Source: Lenzites betulinus
Lineage: Eukaryota > Basidiomycota > Agaricomycetes > Polyporales > Polyporaceae
DNA: 64,000 bases
Direction: 5' to 3'
Assembly (NCBI GenBank): GCA_022264855.1
Contig: JABYQU010000001.1
Coordinates: forward strand, 186,001 to 250,000
Shown: one piece after another, positions 12,178 to 23,798 of the stretch
Layout of the letters: each line of letters opens with the position of its first letter
Position numbering within the stretch: position 1 is the first letter of the stretch
Made by a program: the position numbers and the translations under genes
The notes under the pieces: model-generated
The model's input: only the letters and a program-made list of their open reading frames with translations
Told to the model about the DNA's origin: nothing
Database searches by the model: none

Positions 12178-13095
12178 CTTGCCTGTCACTCCTGTCCGAG
12201 GCGGCGTATATAAGCCCGAACATCGACGAACATCCCCCCCAACGCCTGCTCCCCCCCGCTCGCACACGCCGTCTCGCACGGCCGACCTTGGGTCACCGCG
12301 GAGCACGCTCAGCAGCGCCAAGAGCCAGGACGACTCCGCCTGGCACAGCGCCCTGCGCGAGTGTCGGCCCGTAGACTCATCCTGTACCGGGTGCCGACGG
12401 GTTGAAGAGGGCGGCGGAGTCGGGCACCTTCGCAGGCCGGTACGTTCTTGCACACGGTGTTCTCGCCACCTTGAAGCACTATCGCTCGGATCCGGGACGC
12501 GTATTCGTGCGTTGTCCCGGGCAGGTCCCGTAAAGGGCCTGTATAGCAGTCAGAGGACGATTCCCTTACCGTCGCCCGCATTATACGACCGCCTTTGGCG
12601 GTCGGTGGTGTGCTACGGGACGGCGTTGGGCCCGGCCCAGCGGGGGCGTCCAAGGAAACGCACCTCGAGAGTTTGACCATGCTGCTGTCGGATTGCCCTG
12701 GACAGATGTCGAATGCCACGGAACCACGTATGGTGCACCCGGGAGGGGTCTGGCCGCAGTGCAACCCTATCGTATTCCCGCGATGATGTGTAGCCGGTTA
12801 CCGCGATGGTAGTGATCCCAGATGGGACAGGGACGCAGGCTATAGGGTCGTCATCTTTGATGGGGTAGCGGGACGTCGTCTCTTTCTGTGCTTTGTCCGA
12901 GTATGCGGTGTTGGTGGCTTGGCGCGGGGTGTGGGATCCGACCGGCAATGTGTCTCGGTCTACGGCGTGGTACCTTTCGTGGGTTGCCCGTACGCAGTGG
13001 GCCGGGACACAGCGGCTGGCCAAGTCGTCTTGCTATAATTTTTGGAACACCCACCTTTTTCAAGGTATCTTCGTATATACCTGCGTAATATGGAA
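12178..13095 (+). repeat. Dispersed repeat family R, copy 4
   Basis: It begins near a TATATAAGC motif. It carries TATCGCTCGGATCCGGGACG (from 12481), CCTGTATAGCA (about 12540), CGTGGTACCTTTCGTGGGTT (from 12966) and GCTATAATTTTTGGAAC (about 13032). These blocks match copy 5 (reverse strand, 54.4-55.3 kb) especially well. Confidence 0.6.
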
Positions 13096-13294
13096 TTTGA
13101 ATATATATTCCAGAAGAGTCCAGGTCCAAGCCGTTGTGGTTGAATATAATACAATGTGTACATCACAGCATCTATGTCGCAATTGAGAGGTCAAGACGAT
13201 TATCCGATGGGCACGAGAATACTCACTAACTGAGAACATGACAAACGGGACGGCAAGACAGGGTGCTACAACGTTGTAACAGATATTGGGAAGT

Positions 13295-14700
13295 TCAGGG
13301 AGGGGGCTGTCGACCTTTGTATCGTTTGTATGTCCGAAACTCATGGATCTCTGTCCAAAATACGTCAATCTGGTCCTCCGAGATGATGCCTGCGACGATA
13401 TCGACAATCGCCATGTCCCTGAACTCCACGAAATCAGACCGACATCAACAACAACCCCCGACTCGCAGTACACGACTCACGTGAATCCCCGTCCCGCAAT
13501 CGTCCCCTGGCCACCAAGGAGCCTCCGCGGGATGAACTCGTCCGTGCGCACGGCAGACCAGTGCGCCAGCAGCGTCGCGCGCTGCATCTCCGTCGTCGGG
13601 CAGTGCACGATCCAGCTCACGCACCCGCGCGGGACGTGCACGTCGCCCGTGATCTTCGTCGCCTCGACGGACGCCGCGTCCGCGCCCGGCGCGAGGTAGA
13701 TGCACTCCGTCCCGTTCGGCCCGTACGAGCCGTACCAGATCCCGTCGAGCGACGCGACCGCCCACGCGTCCTCGTCCGGGTGCGGCGCGCGCGGCGGGAG
13801 GCCGCTCTTGAGCGGGTAGTAGCGCGGCGCGCGCTCGTCGAGGTTCGCGAACGGGAGCACCGTCGCGTGCAGCGGCGCGCAGCGGCACTCCGGGTGCGTG
13901 CAGCGGACGGAGATGGCGGCGGGCTTCGTGACCAGCGTCGGGCCCGTCCAGACGGCGGGGAGGCGCGCGGCGGGGTACAGCTTGATCACGTCGCGGTGGT
14001 GGGTCGTGGTCTCTGCGAGCTCGGGGATGCGCGGCAGGCTGCGCGAGCTGTCGTACCAGGGGGAGATGTGTGGCGGGAACTCCGGGAGGTGCACCTTCCT
14101 GCGGTAGAACTGCAGGAACTTCGCGAGGGTGGTCTCGGATAGCCGCACGAGGGAAGAGCGATGGCGGGAGGGCGTGGCGGTGGGCTCGGGTGGGTTACGC
14201 TTCCCGTGGTCGCAGAAGACGTGGACGGTTCCGGGTTTGTCGTCATCTTCTGCAGCTTCGGAGCCGGAGAGTGACCCTCCCGGTTCAAAGCTGATCTTGA
14301 GAACACGCGTATATGTGGGCGGCGCGGGATTATCGGTATCTGGTGGCTCCGCAGGAGGCGAAGTAAACACTTCGCCAATGATTCCGCCTTGTTCATCTTG
14401 ATTGCCGAGAAACAGGTTGAACTCGAGGATCTTGCCATAGAACGGGGAGTCGTTAGCCCAGAGTCCGAGCAAGGGGCCATATGGGTGCAGAAGCCGGGTG
14501 TAGACAGCATACGCAGAGTTGCCATCGAAGTAGGTTGTGTCCCGGACACCGTAGGCCGAGCAAACCCGTCTCCAAATGGATTCGTTTTTGATGTGTGCGC
14601 GCAGCGGCCGACAGGTGCTGCAGAGGCTGACGAGATCTGTTATTTCCGTAAAGTTGAGCAGCGTGTGGACGATATCGAATGGTAACTTGTGCCAGTGCAT
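13295..14700 (-). CDS. F-box domain protein
   Basis: Two exons, 14700-13481 and 13418-13295, encode 447 residues. The start chosen is the ATG of MHWHKLPFDIVHTLL, because the F-box begins at once: LPFDIVHTLLNFTEITDLVS, CRPLRAHI, then a trailing IWRRVC (about residues 4-45). F-box proteins usually link substrates to Skp1-cullin ubiquitin ligases. The rest has an acidic linker, a Cys-rich patch (CTHPECRCAP), and a repeated G-W-Y-like barrel segment (SLDGIWYGSYGPNG). The last exon adds DMAIVDIVAGIISEDQIDVF and a basic tail. A substrate cannot be inferred. An upstream in-frame ATG at 14790 is possible but extends into sequence without F-box similarity. Confidence 0.85.
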
Positions 14701-15208
14701 GATCGCGATGGGTGTCGGTGGCTCAGTCGAGGACAGGCCACGCCGGAGTCTTCCTGGATCGATCGTGTCTTCGGTGCCTCGTATTCCCATCGCTGTATGC
14801 GTGGAATGAGTGCTACCGCGGGCCGTTAGACGTTGGTAAGTACGTCGCAGGCCCACTGACTTGGGCCGCGATCAGTGGACCGGGCAACTTGAAGTGATCG
14901 ACCAAGCTGTAGACTAGCTAGGGGGATAAGTAGTATTGTTGAACGTGTGAACGCTTAGTAATTAGTGCCTGGTGAACCGGCTTGAATTTGCTATCAGTAA
15001 TCTCCATAAGTGATCAATGTAGCACTGATAGTACTAGTAGTTGATCGTGAACTGATATCGGTAATAGCACAACTTAGGCTAAGCATACTAGCCGCGGCCA
15101 TTGTGCCAATCGATTCTACTACGGGCGTACAGACTTGGCCAATGTTACCAATTTGTACCTAGGTATACTCACATCACTTGCTGATTCTAGATATCACAGC
15201 TTTCCCAA
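14701..15208. other. Intergenic region upstream of the F-box gene
   Basis: This AT-richer stretch has several TGATC/GATCA and TAGTA motifs around 14960-15080. No coding frame with support was found. It probably holds promoters for the F-box gene (-) and the possible gene at 15209 (+). Confidence 0.4.
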
Positions 15209-16315
15209 ATGCCTTTATCCGGCGTGGACAAGCCCGCAATCACGACGGGGATCACATCTACATTGTCCAGCCCATCAGCTTTAAGCTCTCCGGAGGACGC
15301 TATCCTCACGCACATGCCTCTAACCCGAGCTGCCCCCGAGTCCAAGGACACGCTCAAACCGAAGGCCAGGAAACCGCGAGCATGGCCACCCACTGCAGTG
15401 GAAAAACTAGCCAAGTATGTATGTCGTACTATGATTAAAATTCGTGCTCTAATCTCTTCTAATCTGGTCATCTCAGGTGGAAATATGCGCGTGACTGGCT
15501 GATGATAACCCCCGGCGGAACCCTTGAGGTGTTCGAGGAACATTACAAGTATGATTTCACTGACTACGGCAGGTGGGTACGTGCAATTATCTTCTACTCC
15601 TCCCTCATGCACGCAGAGCTGTCTATTGCGAGCCTACGCGCTGGTTTTTTCTCCTGCCCTGAGACAAGTAGCTCTCTACTGGCACATTGTTCTCTCCCGG
15701 CGGCGCGACTCTCTCAGTGCAGCTCACCTCCCTTTTGCCACATGATACTCCTCCTTGGCGGTACCACCCTCTTATGATGACACTTGACAATCCCCGGTGA
15801 CACAGCGAATCTCCAGCGAATCTCTGCTCCTCAGGCGATGCGGTTTCCCTACAGGGAAACGACTCTCTTCAGCCGATACAACCTACTGTGGGCAACACCG
15901 ACGCGACAAGAGCTTCTACGCATCACGATAACACTGTGTCAGCGATATACTACGGCGAACTCGTGGCTTTACATTCCTGAACGCATGTCTTGATTCTTCT
16001 GAACTGTGCCACTGCGCATCCTGCATCTACAGCTCCGCGTGCCCCGCTGCTTCGTCCTTGCTAATGTTTGGCTTCTTATCAGAAAATCTCGCAGCGGTAC
16101 AAAAAGTAGGTAAGTAAATGTCCACGGTCGGCTGCGCCTTTCACTTACCATCATGGTTTTGCCTCATAGAAGACGGCCTGAGTGAGGTGAAGCTTCGGAG
16201 TATTAAAGACACCGACGAGATTCGGGCGGGAGGGTGTGTCCTCATCCTAGCATGTCGTTATAGGGGCAATGTTGACATCTTTATGGCCATTGTAGAACCC
16301 GTCAATGACCGGTGA
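15209..16315 (+). CDS. Possible small multi-exon gene of unknown function
   Basis: Exons 15209-15414 and 15477-15572 join cleanly (intron GTATGT...CAG) and give a Ser/Pro-rich start and the segment KWKYARDWLMITPGGTLEVF, then FEEHYKYDFTDYG. Candidate later exons 16083-16105 and 16170-16315 keep the frame and end KLRSIKDTDEIRAGG...VEPVNDR, for 156 residues in all. The intron between 15573 and 16082 would be about 510 bp, unusually long here, so another exon may be hidden; an open frame at about 15806-15980 is a candidate. I do not recognise the family. Confidence 0.4.
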
Positions 16316-18074
16316 ATCGGCGGTGGGAGGTTTCCGAGCGAGTGTACGTTACGATCCACGAACCTACTGTATCGAATGGTCTTCCAGGTTCTGCACACTT
16401 CATCTGTGGCTTCTCGCAACACAAGAAACCCAAACCTTCGTGGTTCGTTGAGCGCAAGTATCAGCAGTCCGCCTTCGTTCCACGCGGTCACCCACCGCGA
16501 CGTCTTCTCCTGCGCGGGTCCGCGCGGCGCCTGCCACCCCGCCATGCAGAACCTAATACACACGTCCGCCGGGACAGCGCGACGTCCGCGCGCGCGCGCA
16601 CATGTGCCCTGCACATTAGCAATGATGACATCCCGCGGGGCACTTCCACAGATCGCAGCAGCACCCCGCCTCCGCCTCCCAAGAATACTGCAACAGCCTC
16701 CGCACCCGCCGGGCGGTCCTGGATGTAATTATCGTGGAGTCCGAGTCATGGACCGGCCCTGGACAGGCTCTGGAGTCTGGAGTCTCGATGCAGATTACCA
16801 TCATCAATGTCAGGGCGCGGCACGCCAATCTCGCTCTGAGCGCGAGACTCGAGTCGAGAGACGCGGGGCGGACGAGGATAAAAAAGGGGCGTTCGTTAAG
16901 CGAGCTGTATAGTAGTACAACCAGTTACCAGCAGGGACACGTTCTGTACAATATGGCAATACGGGGCGATATCGATGTGTGCGCCGCGCGCGGCAGCGGG
17001 GCGAGGCGTAAGATGTGCAGAATCCAGGATCCGGTGTGCGAGATGGAGCGAGATGGGCCGAGGAGACGGAGATGGAGATGGCGAAAGCGAGATAGGGCGG
17101 GTTTATGGGATGGGATGGGGCGGGGTGAGGGAGGGCTTGGGAAGATGGACAAGGGGAAATAGAGCGACGACCTGCGGGACGGCGGCCGGGGTCGTGGGGC
17201 GTACTGTAGGTATGGCGCCCGACCGACGCGCGCTGTACGGTAATGAGTATGTGCATGCGCAGGCAGGCTATCTGGGGAGCGGGAGAAACCGAAGGAAGGA
17301 GGGAAGGATATCTACACCCGTCCACGGGCAGAGAGATGGGGTGCGTAGGAAAGAGGGCGGGATGGAAAATGAACGGGGAGGGGAGGGGGTGGGTGAGGGA
17401 GGGGGGATATACAGGACGCGGCGGGTATGGGGGTATTACGGGCGGCGTGGGAGAGGGTCGTATAGCGCGTCGGGGTGGGGACGCGCGGGTGTGTCTGGGC
17501 GTGATGGCGTGGAACGGGAGGGGGGAAGCAAAGTGTAGTGGTGTAAAAGTGAATTGCGGGGGGTGAAGATATAACTTTGGGTTTGAAGTACGAACAGGGC
17601 GGCAATTACGGGCGAATTTTGCAAGGGCGGAAAGCAAAGGCAAGCATGTATGGTATGATACAGCAAACAGCAAGAATCCTCAAGATCCAGTGCGTGTCGG
17701 GCGGGGCGGGGCAGGGCAGGGTCGCGCGCAGGCGCGGGTGGGAAAATCGGCAGGCCGAAGGAAGGGACGCAGAAGAAAGAATTGCATGCAGGGGCCGGGG
17801 CACTGGATTGCGAGGGACGGGACGTGGTTGAGATTGAGCATGGGATTCGATTGATCTTGACAGTGGGGGCCGGACGGACGGAAAGTTGCGCGGAAGGACA
17901 AAGGAAGGACGGGCGGGAGTGTAGTAGATTGCGGCGGATAGAAGGAAGGACATTGCGGCAAACGAGCGAACGGACGAACGGGCGAGTGAGCGACACGCGG
18001 AGCAGAACACAACAGACATCCGGATCCGGATCCAGGGCCTCGAGAACTCACGACTACAACAGCACGGCGCGCAC
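16316..18074. other. Gene-free, strand-asymmetric low-complexity tract
   Basis: From about 16980 to 18000 the plus strand is strongly purine-rich (runs of GGGA, GGAAGGA, GATGG), so the minus strand is C/T-rich. Long open frames in it are biased translations (Pro/Ser/His-rich or Gly/Arg-rich) without motifs. It lies just beyond the stop of the minus-strand gene at 18075 and may include its 3' UTR. Confidence 0.5.
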
Positions 18075-20723
18075 TCACGACGTCGGGCGCTGCCCCTGCC
18101 CGCCCGCGTCCGCCGGAGGCACAGGAAGCGGTGTCGGGTGCGCCGTCGCAGGGGGCTGGGCGTGCGCTGGCGGCAGAGGCGGGACGGGCGGCGCAGGCAC
18201 GTACCGCACCGAAAAGTCAATCGCGTCATACGCGGGCGGCGGCATCTCGTACACGCTCTCCGCATACGACAGCCGCGGATTCATGCGCAGATCGCCCGGC
18301 GCGTCCGCGCGCAGCCCCCCACCCGTCTCCGCAGCCGGATCGCCCGTGGGCGGTGGCGTCACGTCCGCGTTCACGACGGTGAGCTGGCGGCGCGGCGCGG
18401 GGCGCGAGCCGGTCTCCGAGCTCGACGAGGGGGGCACGGGTAGTGGTTGTATGGGTGGTTGTGGTGGCGGGGGCACGTTCACGAACGAGTGCGTGTCGTA
18501 GTCCGGCGCGGCGATACTCGGCGCGCGCGCGTGCATGCGCGACTCACTGAAGTTCGACGGGCCCGGGGACGCGCTGAGGCCGCGCATCTGGTGGATGAGC
18601 TCCTGCTCTGCGCTGTCGCGCCCGCGCACGGAGTACGTCCCCGTCGCCATCGACGAGGACGCTGCAGACGCGTACGGGTGGACGCTCGAGCCTGTATCGT
18701 CTGTGGGCGACGACTCGCCAAACATACCGCCTGCGAATGACTCCGAATGTCGTCGTCGCCCGTTGTGGTCGAGTTCGGGTGCCGTACGTGGGCGCGCGCC
18801 GTTGCTGGACGCGCTTCCATTGGCGCCCCCGTAGCCCTGCCGCTCCCGTCCGAGCTTGGGTGGCAGAGGGATAGAGTGCTGCGGAGGGGGCGGCGGCGGC
18901 GGTATCGGTATCGTACGTAGCCCACGCATTGATGCGCGCGCAGCTCGGGCAGAGCGTGCTGAGGGGGGCGTGGACGGCGACGCCACGGGGGTCGGCGTCG
19001 AGGCGGTACTGGTAGATGATGATGACCCAGATGGGCTGGATGATCCGAAGAGCCATGGCTGGGCGAATGAGTGTGCGGGGACGGGGCCCGGAGGTACAGG
19101 CAGCTGGCGGCGACTTGGTCTTGATGACAGTGATGCTGAGCTGAAACTGGTGGTCGGGAAGGGTGACGTCGGGGCGGACGGGGATGCACCTAGGTCCCCA
19201 CCTGGTAGCGATAACGCGTGGGCCGACCGCGAACGTGGGTGTAGTGAGGCGGGGTCCTCTCTGCTATCTACCATCTGAGCATACGGATATGCCTCCATGT
19301 TACCGTTGGAGGGGGCCGACGACGTCTGAGGATTGGACTTTGGACGCTCGCGGATGCGCATCGGGTCCGCACTATGCGCGCCCAACGACGATCCGGGCAT
19401 CGGCGGCACCGGCGGCGCGTCTTCCATCGAGCGCGAGAAAAAGGCGGACGAATTCGCCGACGTCGCGGATGTCACAGGTGTAGCTGGCGTTGTCGGCGTG
19501 AACGGCTCACCCGAATACGCGCTCGACCCCGAGCCATTCGAGCCAGCGCCCGACAGGGACGTGATCCCACTCTGCGTCTCCCAATATGCACCCGGGGAGG
19601 GAAATGTGGCAGAATGGGGCGGGGTCGAGGGAACCGTCAGGCTCAGGTCGACAGTGGGGTGTTCCGGTTCCGGCGGCGCGGGCGTATCGTGGATCAGAGC
19701 CAGCCAGCGCTGCACGGTGTAAGAGCTGCTGCCTGGAATGCGTGTCTCCCGTGGCCGGTCGAGCCATTCCTGTACGTCAGTCACAAGCAGGAGCGAGGTC
19801 ACGACGAGGTAGTCTAGAAGAATGGTCGGGATGCCCTTGTAGTTGTCTTGCGAACGGGCGACCTCGCGCTCAATCAGCGGGTGGTAGATTTTGATTCGAG
19901 GCGGCGCGCTGAGCGTTGCAGCGTCGAGCACGGCGAGGGGGCCTTTCACGGCACTGGTTACGCACTGGGGGGAGGTGAGAGACGCCAAATGACGCGTGAA
20001 GAGTACGCACGCAGAAGCAGTTTCCAGGGATGAGTTTCCACTTGATGCTATTAGGATAATGGGGGATGGTGAACTTGCGGATGCTACGACGAGAGATAAG
20101 CGCAGGTAGAGGGCGAGCAGCTGTGAGACGTACGCGGTGCTACCGAGGGGCCCGTTCTTGAGGAGCTCCTCGGCTTCCCTCCAGCTGCCGTTTCCAAATT
20201 GGATGGATCGGCCAGACTTGTTCTTGACCCGTACCGGGTGAAGTGGCCACTGGACAGTCGCGGCCTTGACAGGCTCGTCCCTGGGGTGATCGAGGCGGTA
20301 AATGTTCGTGAGCTCGCGGACGGTCTCGAAGATGTAGAGGGGATCCTTGTTCTTGTCGTCTCTGATGACGGTGTCGAGGAAGGAGGCACCGGAGAGCTTG
20401 AGGATGAGGATCGGTCGTGGCTTTGGTGGCGGCTCGCGGGCGCTGGAATGGCGCATGTCGCCAGGGCGGGGACCGGGCGCGGGGGCGGGGGCGGAGACGG
20501 CGGAGGAGAGAGCAAGACGGGCCTTGGCGAGGGCGGGGAAGAAGGAGGAGGACAGTCTACTGGCGCCTCGCGCAGACAGAGAACGTGACAAATCGGGAGA
20601 CGGCGGATCGTGCTCGAGCTGGGACTCGCTAAGAGAGGACTTGTCGCGTGAGCGTCGGCAGGCGGCGGAGGACGGACGGCTGTCGAGCTGATGGGACGGG
20701 CCTGGGGGAGATGCGGAGGACAT
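18075..20723 (-). CDS. Large Ser/Pro-rich protein with a conserved N-terminal domain
   Basis: Three exons (20723-20134, 20083-20011, 19964-18075) give about 850 residues. Two introns of 50 and 46 bp are inferred because the joined frame restores a continuous domain: ILILKLSGASFLDTVI, PLYIFETVRELTNIYR, then KFTIPHYPNSIKW, CVTSAVKGPLAVLDAATL and IPTILLDYLVVTSLLL. Residues ~130-330 therefore look like a folded beta-rich or helical domain found in other Agaricomycete proteins. The remaining ~500 residues are disordered, rich in Ser, Pro, Gly and Ala, with poly-Pro runs such as PPPPPPP and proline-rich SH3/WW-like ligands. The tail is MPPPAYDAIDFSVRYVPAPP. The domain is not one I can name. The start is the ATG before SSASPPGPSH; an upstream ATG would add a Ser-run leader. 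Confidence 0.75.
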   Translation of the reverse strand: MSSASPPGPSHQLDSRPSSAACRRSRDKSSLSESQLEHDPPSPDLSRSLSARGASRLSSSFFPALAKARLALSSAVSAPAPAPGPRPGDMRHSSAREPPPKPRPILILKLSGASFLDTVIRDDKNKDPLYIFETVRELTNIYRLDHPRDEPVKAATVQWPLHPVRVKNKSGRSIQFGNGSWREAEELLKNGPLGSTAYVSQLLALYLRLSLVVASASSPSPIILIASSGNSSLETASACVLFTRHLASLTSPQCVTSAVKGPLAVLDAATLSAPPRIKIYHPLIEREVARSQDNYKGIPTILLDYLVVTSLLLVTDVQEWLDRPRETRIPGSSSYTVQRWLALIHDTPAPPEPEHPTVDLSLTVPSTPPHSATFPSPGAYWETQSGITSLSGAGSNGSGSSAYSGEPFTPTTPATPVTSATSANSSAFFSRSMEDAPPVPPMPGSSLGAHSADPMRIRERPKSNPQTSSAPSNGNMEAYPYAQMVDSREDPASLHPRSRSAHALSLPGGDLGASPSAPTSPFPTTSFSSASLSSRPSRRQLPVPPGPVPAHSFAQPWLFGSSSPSGSSSSTSTASTPTPVASPSTPPSARSARAARASMRGLRTIPIPPPPPPPQHSIPLPPKLGRERQGYGGANGSASSNGARPRTAPELDHNGRRRHSESFAGGMFGESSPTDDTGSSVHPYASAASSSMATGTYSVRGRDSAEQELIHQMRGLSASPGPSNFSESRMHARAPSIAAPDYDTHSFVNVPPPPQPPIQPLPVPPSSSSETGSRPAPRRQLTVVNADVTPPPTGDPAAETGGGLRADAPGDLRMNPRLSYAESVYEMPPPAYDAIDFSVRYVPAPPVPPLPPAHAQPPATAHPTPLPVPPADAGGQGQRPTS

Positions 20724-22103
20724 CGCACGGAGACAGAGGGAGGAGGAGGAGGAGCTCGAGGAGCGGACGATGCGCGCTACTCCGGTTACAAACACCCGTA
20801 TCCGTATCGTGCTCGTGGTGTTCTGCTTGTGAGCTCGCACTGATTGGTTGACCACTGCTCGGAGAGACTGATTGAAGCTGCAGACTGAGACTCGGACTCA
20901 GCCTCGCGCGAGTCGCAGCCCGCCCGCACAACAATCGGCCCTCCTGCTCGTCCAATCACCGACTTCTCACGCCCTAGCCTCCCATCAGCCCGCCCTCGCT
21001 CCCGTTATATTTGTCCACGCGGATCGCCCTGCCGCAGACAGAGCGCGCTCACCGCCGGTGCCCAACGTGGAAGCAGGCCGCAACGTAGGTTAGGGTTCGT
21101 CCTCCATCTGCCTCACCTGAGTAACCTCTGGCTCTCTATGGGCTCAATCCACCCCAAATCTTCCACACGGGTACACAGTATACTAACCACTGTAACAGCC
21201 CAATTTGGTGTTATTCCATGCCCTCGTTGAGGCAGGATAGCCTGAATATTGCGTGTAGCACGGGCGCTACCGAGCGCCACAGTACATAGCTATGCCCCCC
21301 TGAAACCCACAGACACCACGTTAACGTCGGTTCCTGATGCAGCCTCAAACATATATATAAAGGTGAGCGCAAGGCCTCCACACGTCGCCTTTCCCTGCGT
21401 CAGTCGTCAACGTTGCAGCTCGCAGCCAGCTTCGATGCAGCGTGCTTCGCCAGCCGAAGCGACACGCTTGCAATATGCCCTTACCGGTGTTTGCTTCCTC
21501 CGATGTCCTCGCGCCGTCGCGCGCCCTTCCACCTGCGCTATGCTCCTTGCAGCCGACCGGCCGACGCTCGTAATCCCGTGTCGCCCATATCTGGTCCTGA
21601 CACACTCCTCCAAGCCACTGATCCTGCGCTCGCGGGCTTCCACCGCGACTAGTGGCCTCTTGCCCGCAACAGGATGCGCGGATCCCGCCCATCTGGTGGA
21701 CTCAATCGCCTCCAGCGGACATACGGCGGCCTCGCGTCATGGGCCTGCGCGCTCCCTGCGCTTTTTGACAGCACTAAGTTAGACACCGATACTTGGAAGC
21801 GCCCTTGATGCTAGTGGCCGTGGCCGGTGTTCTCGGGGCGCCCGTGTCTATGGGCGTTGGTGTGCGCCGGATCACTCGGCTGATCCGGAGGCTTTTCCCA
21901 CGTGCCACGATTCCTCCCCATTTGGACTGCGTCCTGCCGGACAATCGGCATTCGCCGGTCTTGCAAACATTCGCAAATAAACGCGGCCACTCTACGCGAC
22001 ACGCGACGCGTCCTGCTGCTCTTCCCGCAACCACCACCGTGTCTTCTTCACGCTCTACCTGTATCCCCTTCTCGCATCGCCTTGAGCCACTTCTGTGAAT
22101 AAA
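20724..22103. other. Intergenic region between two divergent genes
   Basis: It separates the minus-strand Ser/Pro-rich gene from CHZ1 (+). It contains a TATATATAAAG motif near 21350 and a long open frame (21249-21782, non-ATG start) without protein-like motifs. A TTAGGG-like element (AGGTTAGGGTT) lies at about 21087. I support no gene here. Confidence 0.45.
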
Positions 22104-22628
22104 ATGTCCACCGACGCGACCACCCCCGCGTAAGTGCCCCATCCCTACGACAAACGCGCCCCTTCTCACTCGCGCATTTAGTTCTGCCACCGCCAATGGC
22201 GCACATGAGTCCATTGCTTCTCCTGCAGGCAAGGGCAAGGGCAAGCTTGTGCACGAGGAGGTGATGGATGATGACGAAGATGATGATGAAGAGGAGGAGG
22301 AAGAAGAAGAGGAAGACGACGACATGGAAGAGGTCAGTGGTTCCCTCCGCCCACCGACGCGTCTGAAGCGGCTATATGCTCCGTACTCTCTTCCGGGCCA
22401 TCTGAGACTCACAGTTTTGCTTTTGGTCGCGTTTGACGCGTGTAGGAGGACTTTGAGCTCGACCCCACCGCAATCATCAACACCGGCGGCCGTCGTACTC
22501 GCGGTGTCCGTGTCGACTACTCCTCTGCGGAGGCACTCGCCAAGGCTGGGCTCAAGCCGGAGGACGCGGCCGAGGACGACGAGAACGAGGATTCCTTCAT
22601 TGCGAAGGACGACGAGATGCACGACTGA
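22104..22628 (+). CDS. CHZ1: Histone H2A.Z-H2B chaperone CHZ1
   Basis: Three exons (22104-22129, 22182-22332, 22446-22628) encode 119 residues. After a short Ala/Ser leader and GKGKGKL comes a long acidic run of Asp/Glu (about residues 34-60). The Chz motif then follows: IINTGGRRTRGVRVDYSSAE, ALAKAGL (about residues 66-95), and an acidic end. In yeast, Chz1 is a nuclear chaperone that delivers H2A.Z-H2B dimers to the SWR1 remodeller. The acidic run plus the RRTRGVRVDYSS block is diagnostic of the CHZ domain, and the length is in the family range. Exon 1 is only 26 nt. Confidence 0.9.
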
Positions 22629-23249
22629 GCATCATCTCCAATGGATCGTTTCGCCCCTCCAAACCTGCCGCCAACCGCGTCTTAAACCCTCGAATAATGC
22701 CTGGGGATCGATGGTCATGGCGGAGCTCCGTGTATGTTGTGAGGCGAAATGTGGGAATCCTGCTGGCTGTATTCTTGCGCTGTCTTTACTTTGTCATCAA
22801 GCTGTCATCTGCGCGTTGTTGTTCACGGTACACTACGGCGTTGACGAATGTATAATTACTTCCCGAGAGTGGAATGGATGGGAAGAGGTCGGAGGCATGC
22901 ATGTCTCATCACTACTAGACAGCCTGGTGATCGATTCTGCAGACTAAGGACTATCCAGCTTGAGCTTGATCATGAGTATACCAGATCTCTAGAGTCTACG
23001 GCACATTGTAGACTTTTTAAGTGGCTGTATGCATGTTATTCCTGAAGTGCATATATACATTGTTTACTCAACAACGGTCCATACGAGATCATTTAGTAAT
23101 ATATGTTAGGACGCGGGTGGATCGAGAAGGGGGATCCACATTTATTGCTTGAACGGGCGACCTGTCAACACTTTGAACATATGCTCGTCGTGTTCATACT
23201 TGATCAACTCGTGTGTGCCGACATCTGGATGCCACTGGAGCTGGGAGCC
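22629..23249. other. 3' flank of CHZ1 up to the palindrome island
   Basis: No gene is recognisable. The segment is AT-richer towards the right and ends at the TA-flanked inverted repeat at 23250. Confidence 0.4.
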
Positions 23250-23385
23250 TATGACGTTCAGAATGTACAAATAATCAAACTATCCCACGCGGAATAATCG
23301 ACATCAATCCCACGGTAAACATATAAGCGCCTACACGCTTTCTGGGTCACCAAGTCCGTAGCGCCCGTCCGGAAATCGCCGGTCA

Positions 23386-23393
23386 CTGCCCCG
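23386..23393. repeat. Left target-site duplication of the large palindrome
   Basis: CTGCCCCG at this position is repeated exactly at 26015-26022, immediately outside the two ends of the palindrome. Confidence 0.85.
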
Positions 23394-23798
23394 CACCTAA
23401 GGCAGGGCCCCCATGTATCTCTTAGATAGGTTGATCGCTCGTGGGAAACCCATCTAAGAGATACCCTGTCTCCGAGCGCTTAAAGGCCTGTCATCCTAAT
23501 CGGGACGCAAAGTTTCCAAGCCTCCCGCTTCTGAAATCCGGCCATTTCCCCAGTACTCCCCATGTGGAGGATATTCGTGTAATGGGCATCCTGGGCCGTG
23601 CAAATACTCAGATTAGTGCCCAGTGCATTGTAAGTAATCTACAAGATAGCCAAAACAGCGCTACTTGCAAGTGAAGCTCTATAAACAGCCCCCTTTAGCC
23701 CTATAACACCCTGCAGACATTCTTTAAAAGCTTCCACCAAGTGTTAAATTTTACGTTTCACACGAGTTTCAGCGGAACAGTCTACGGAAATGTTGTCT

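Noticed and set aside
13561..14142. 193-residue plus-strand frame (Arg-rich)
   Set aside because: It lies wholly antisense to the F-box coding exon; the composition is that of a GC-rich shadow frame with no motif.
16810..17673. 287-residue Pro/His/Ser-rich minus-strand frame
   Set aside because: It is a translation of the C/T-rich tract; low complexity and no splice-site or domain support.
21249..21782. 177-residue plus-strand frame before CHZ1
   Set aside because: It does not begin with ATG, has no motif, and lies in the promoter region of CHZ1.
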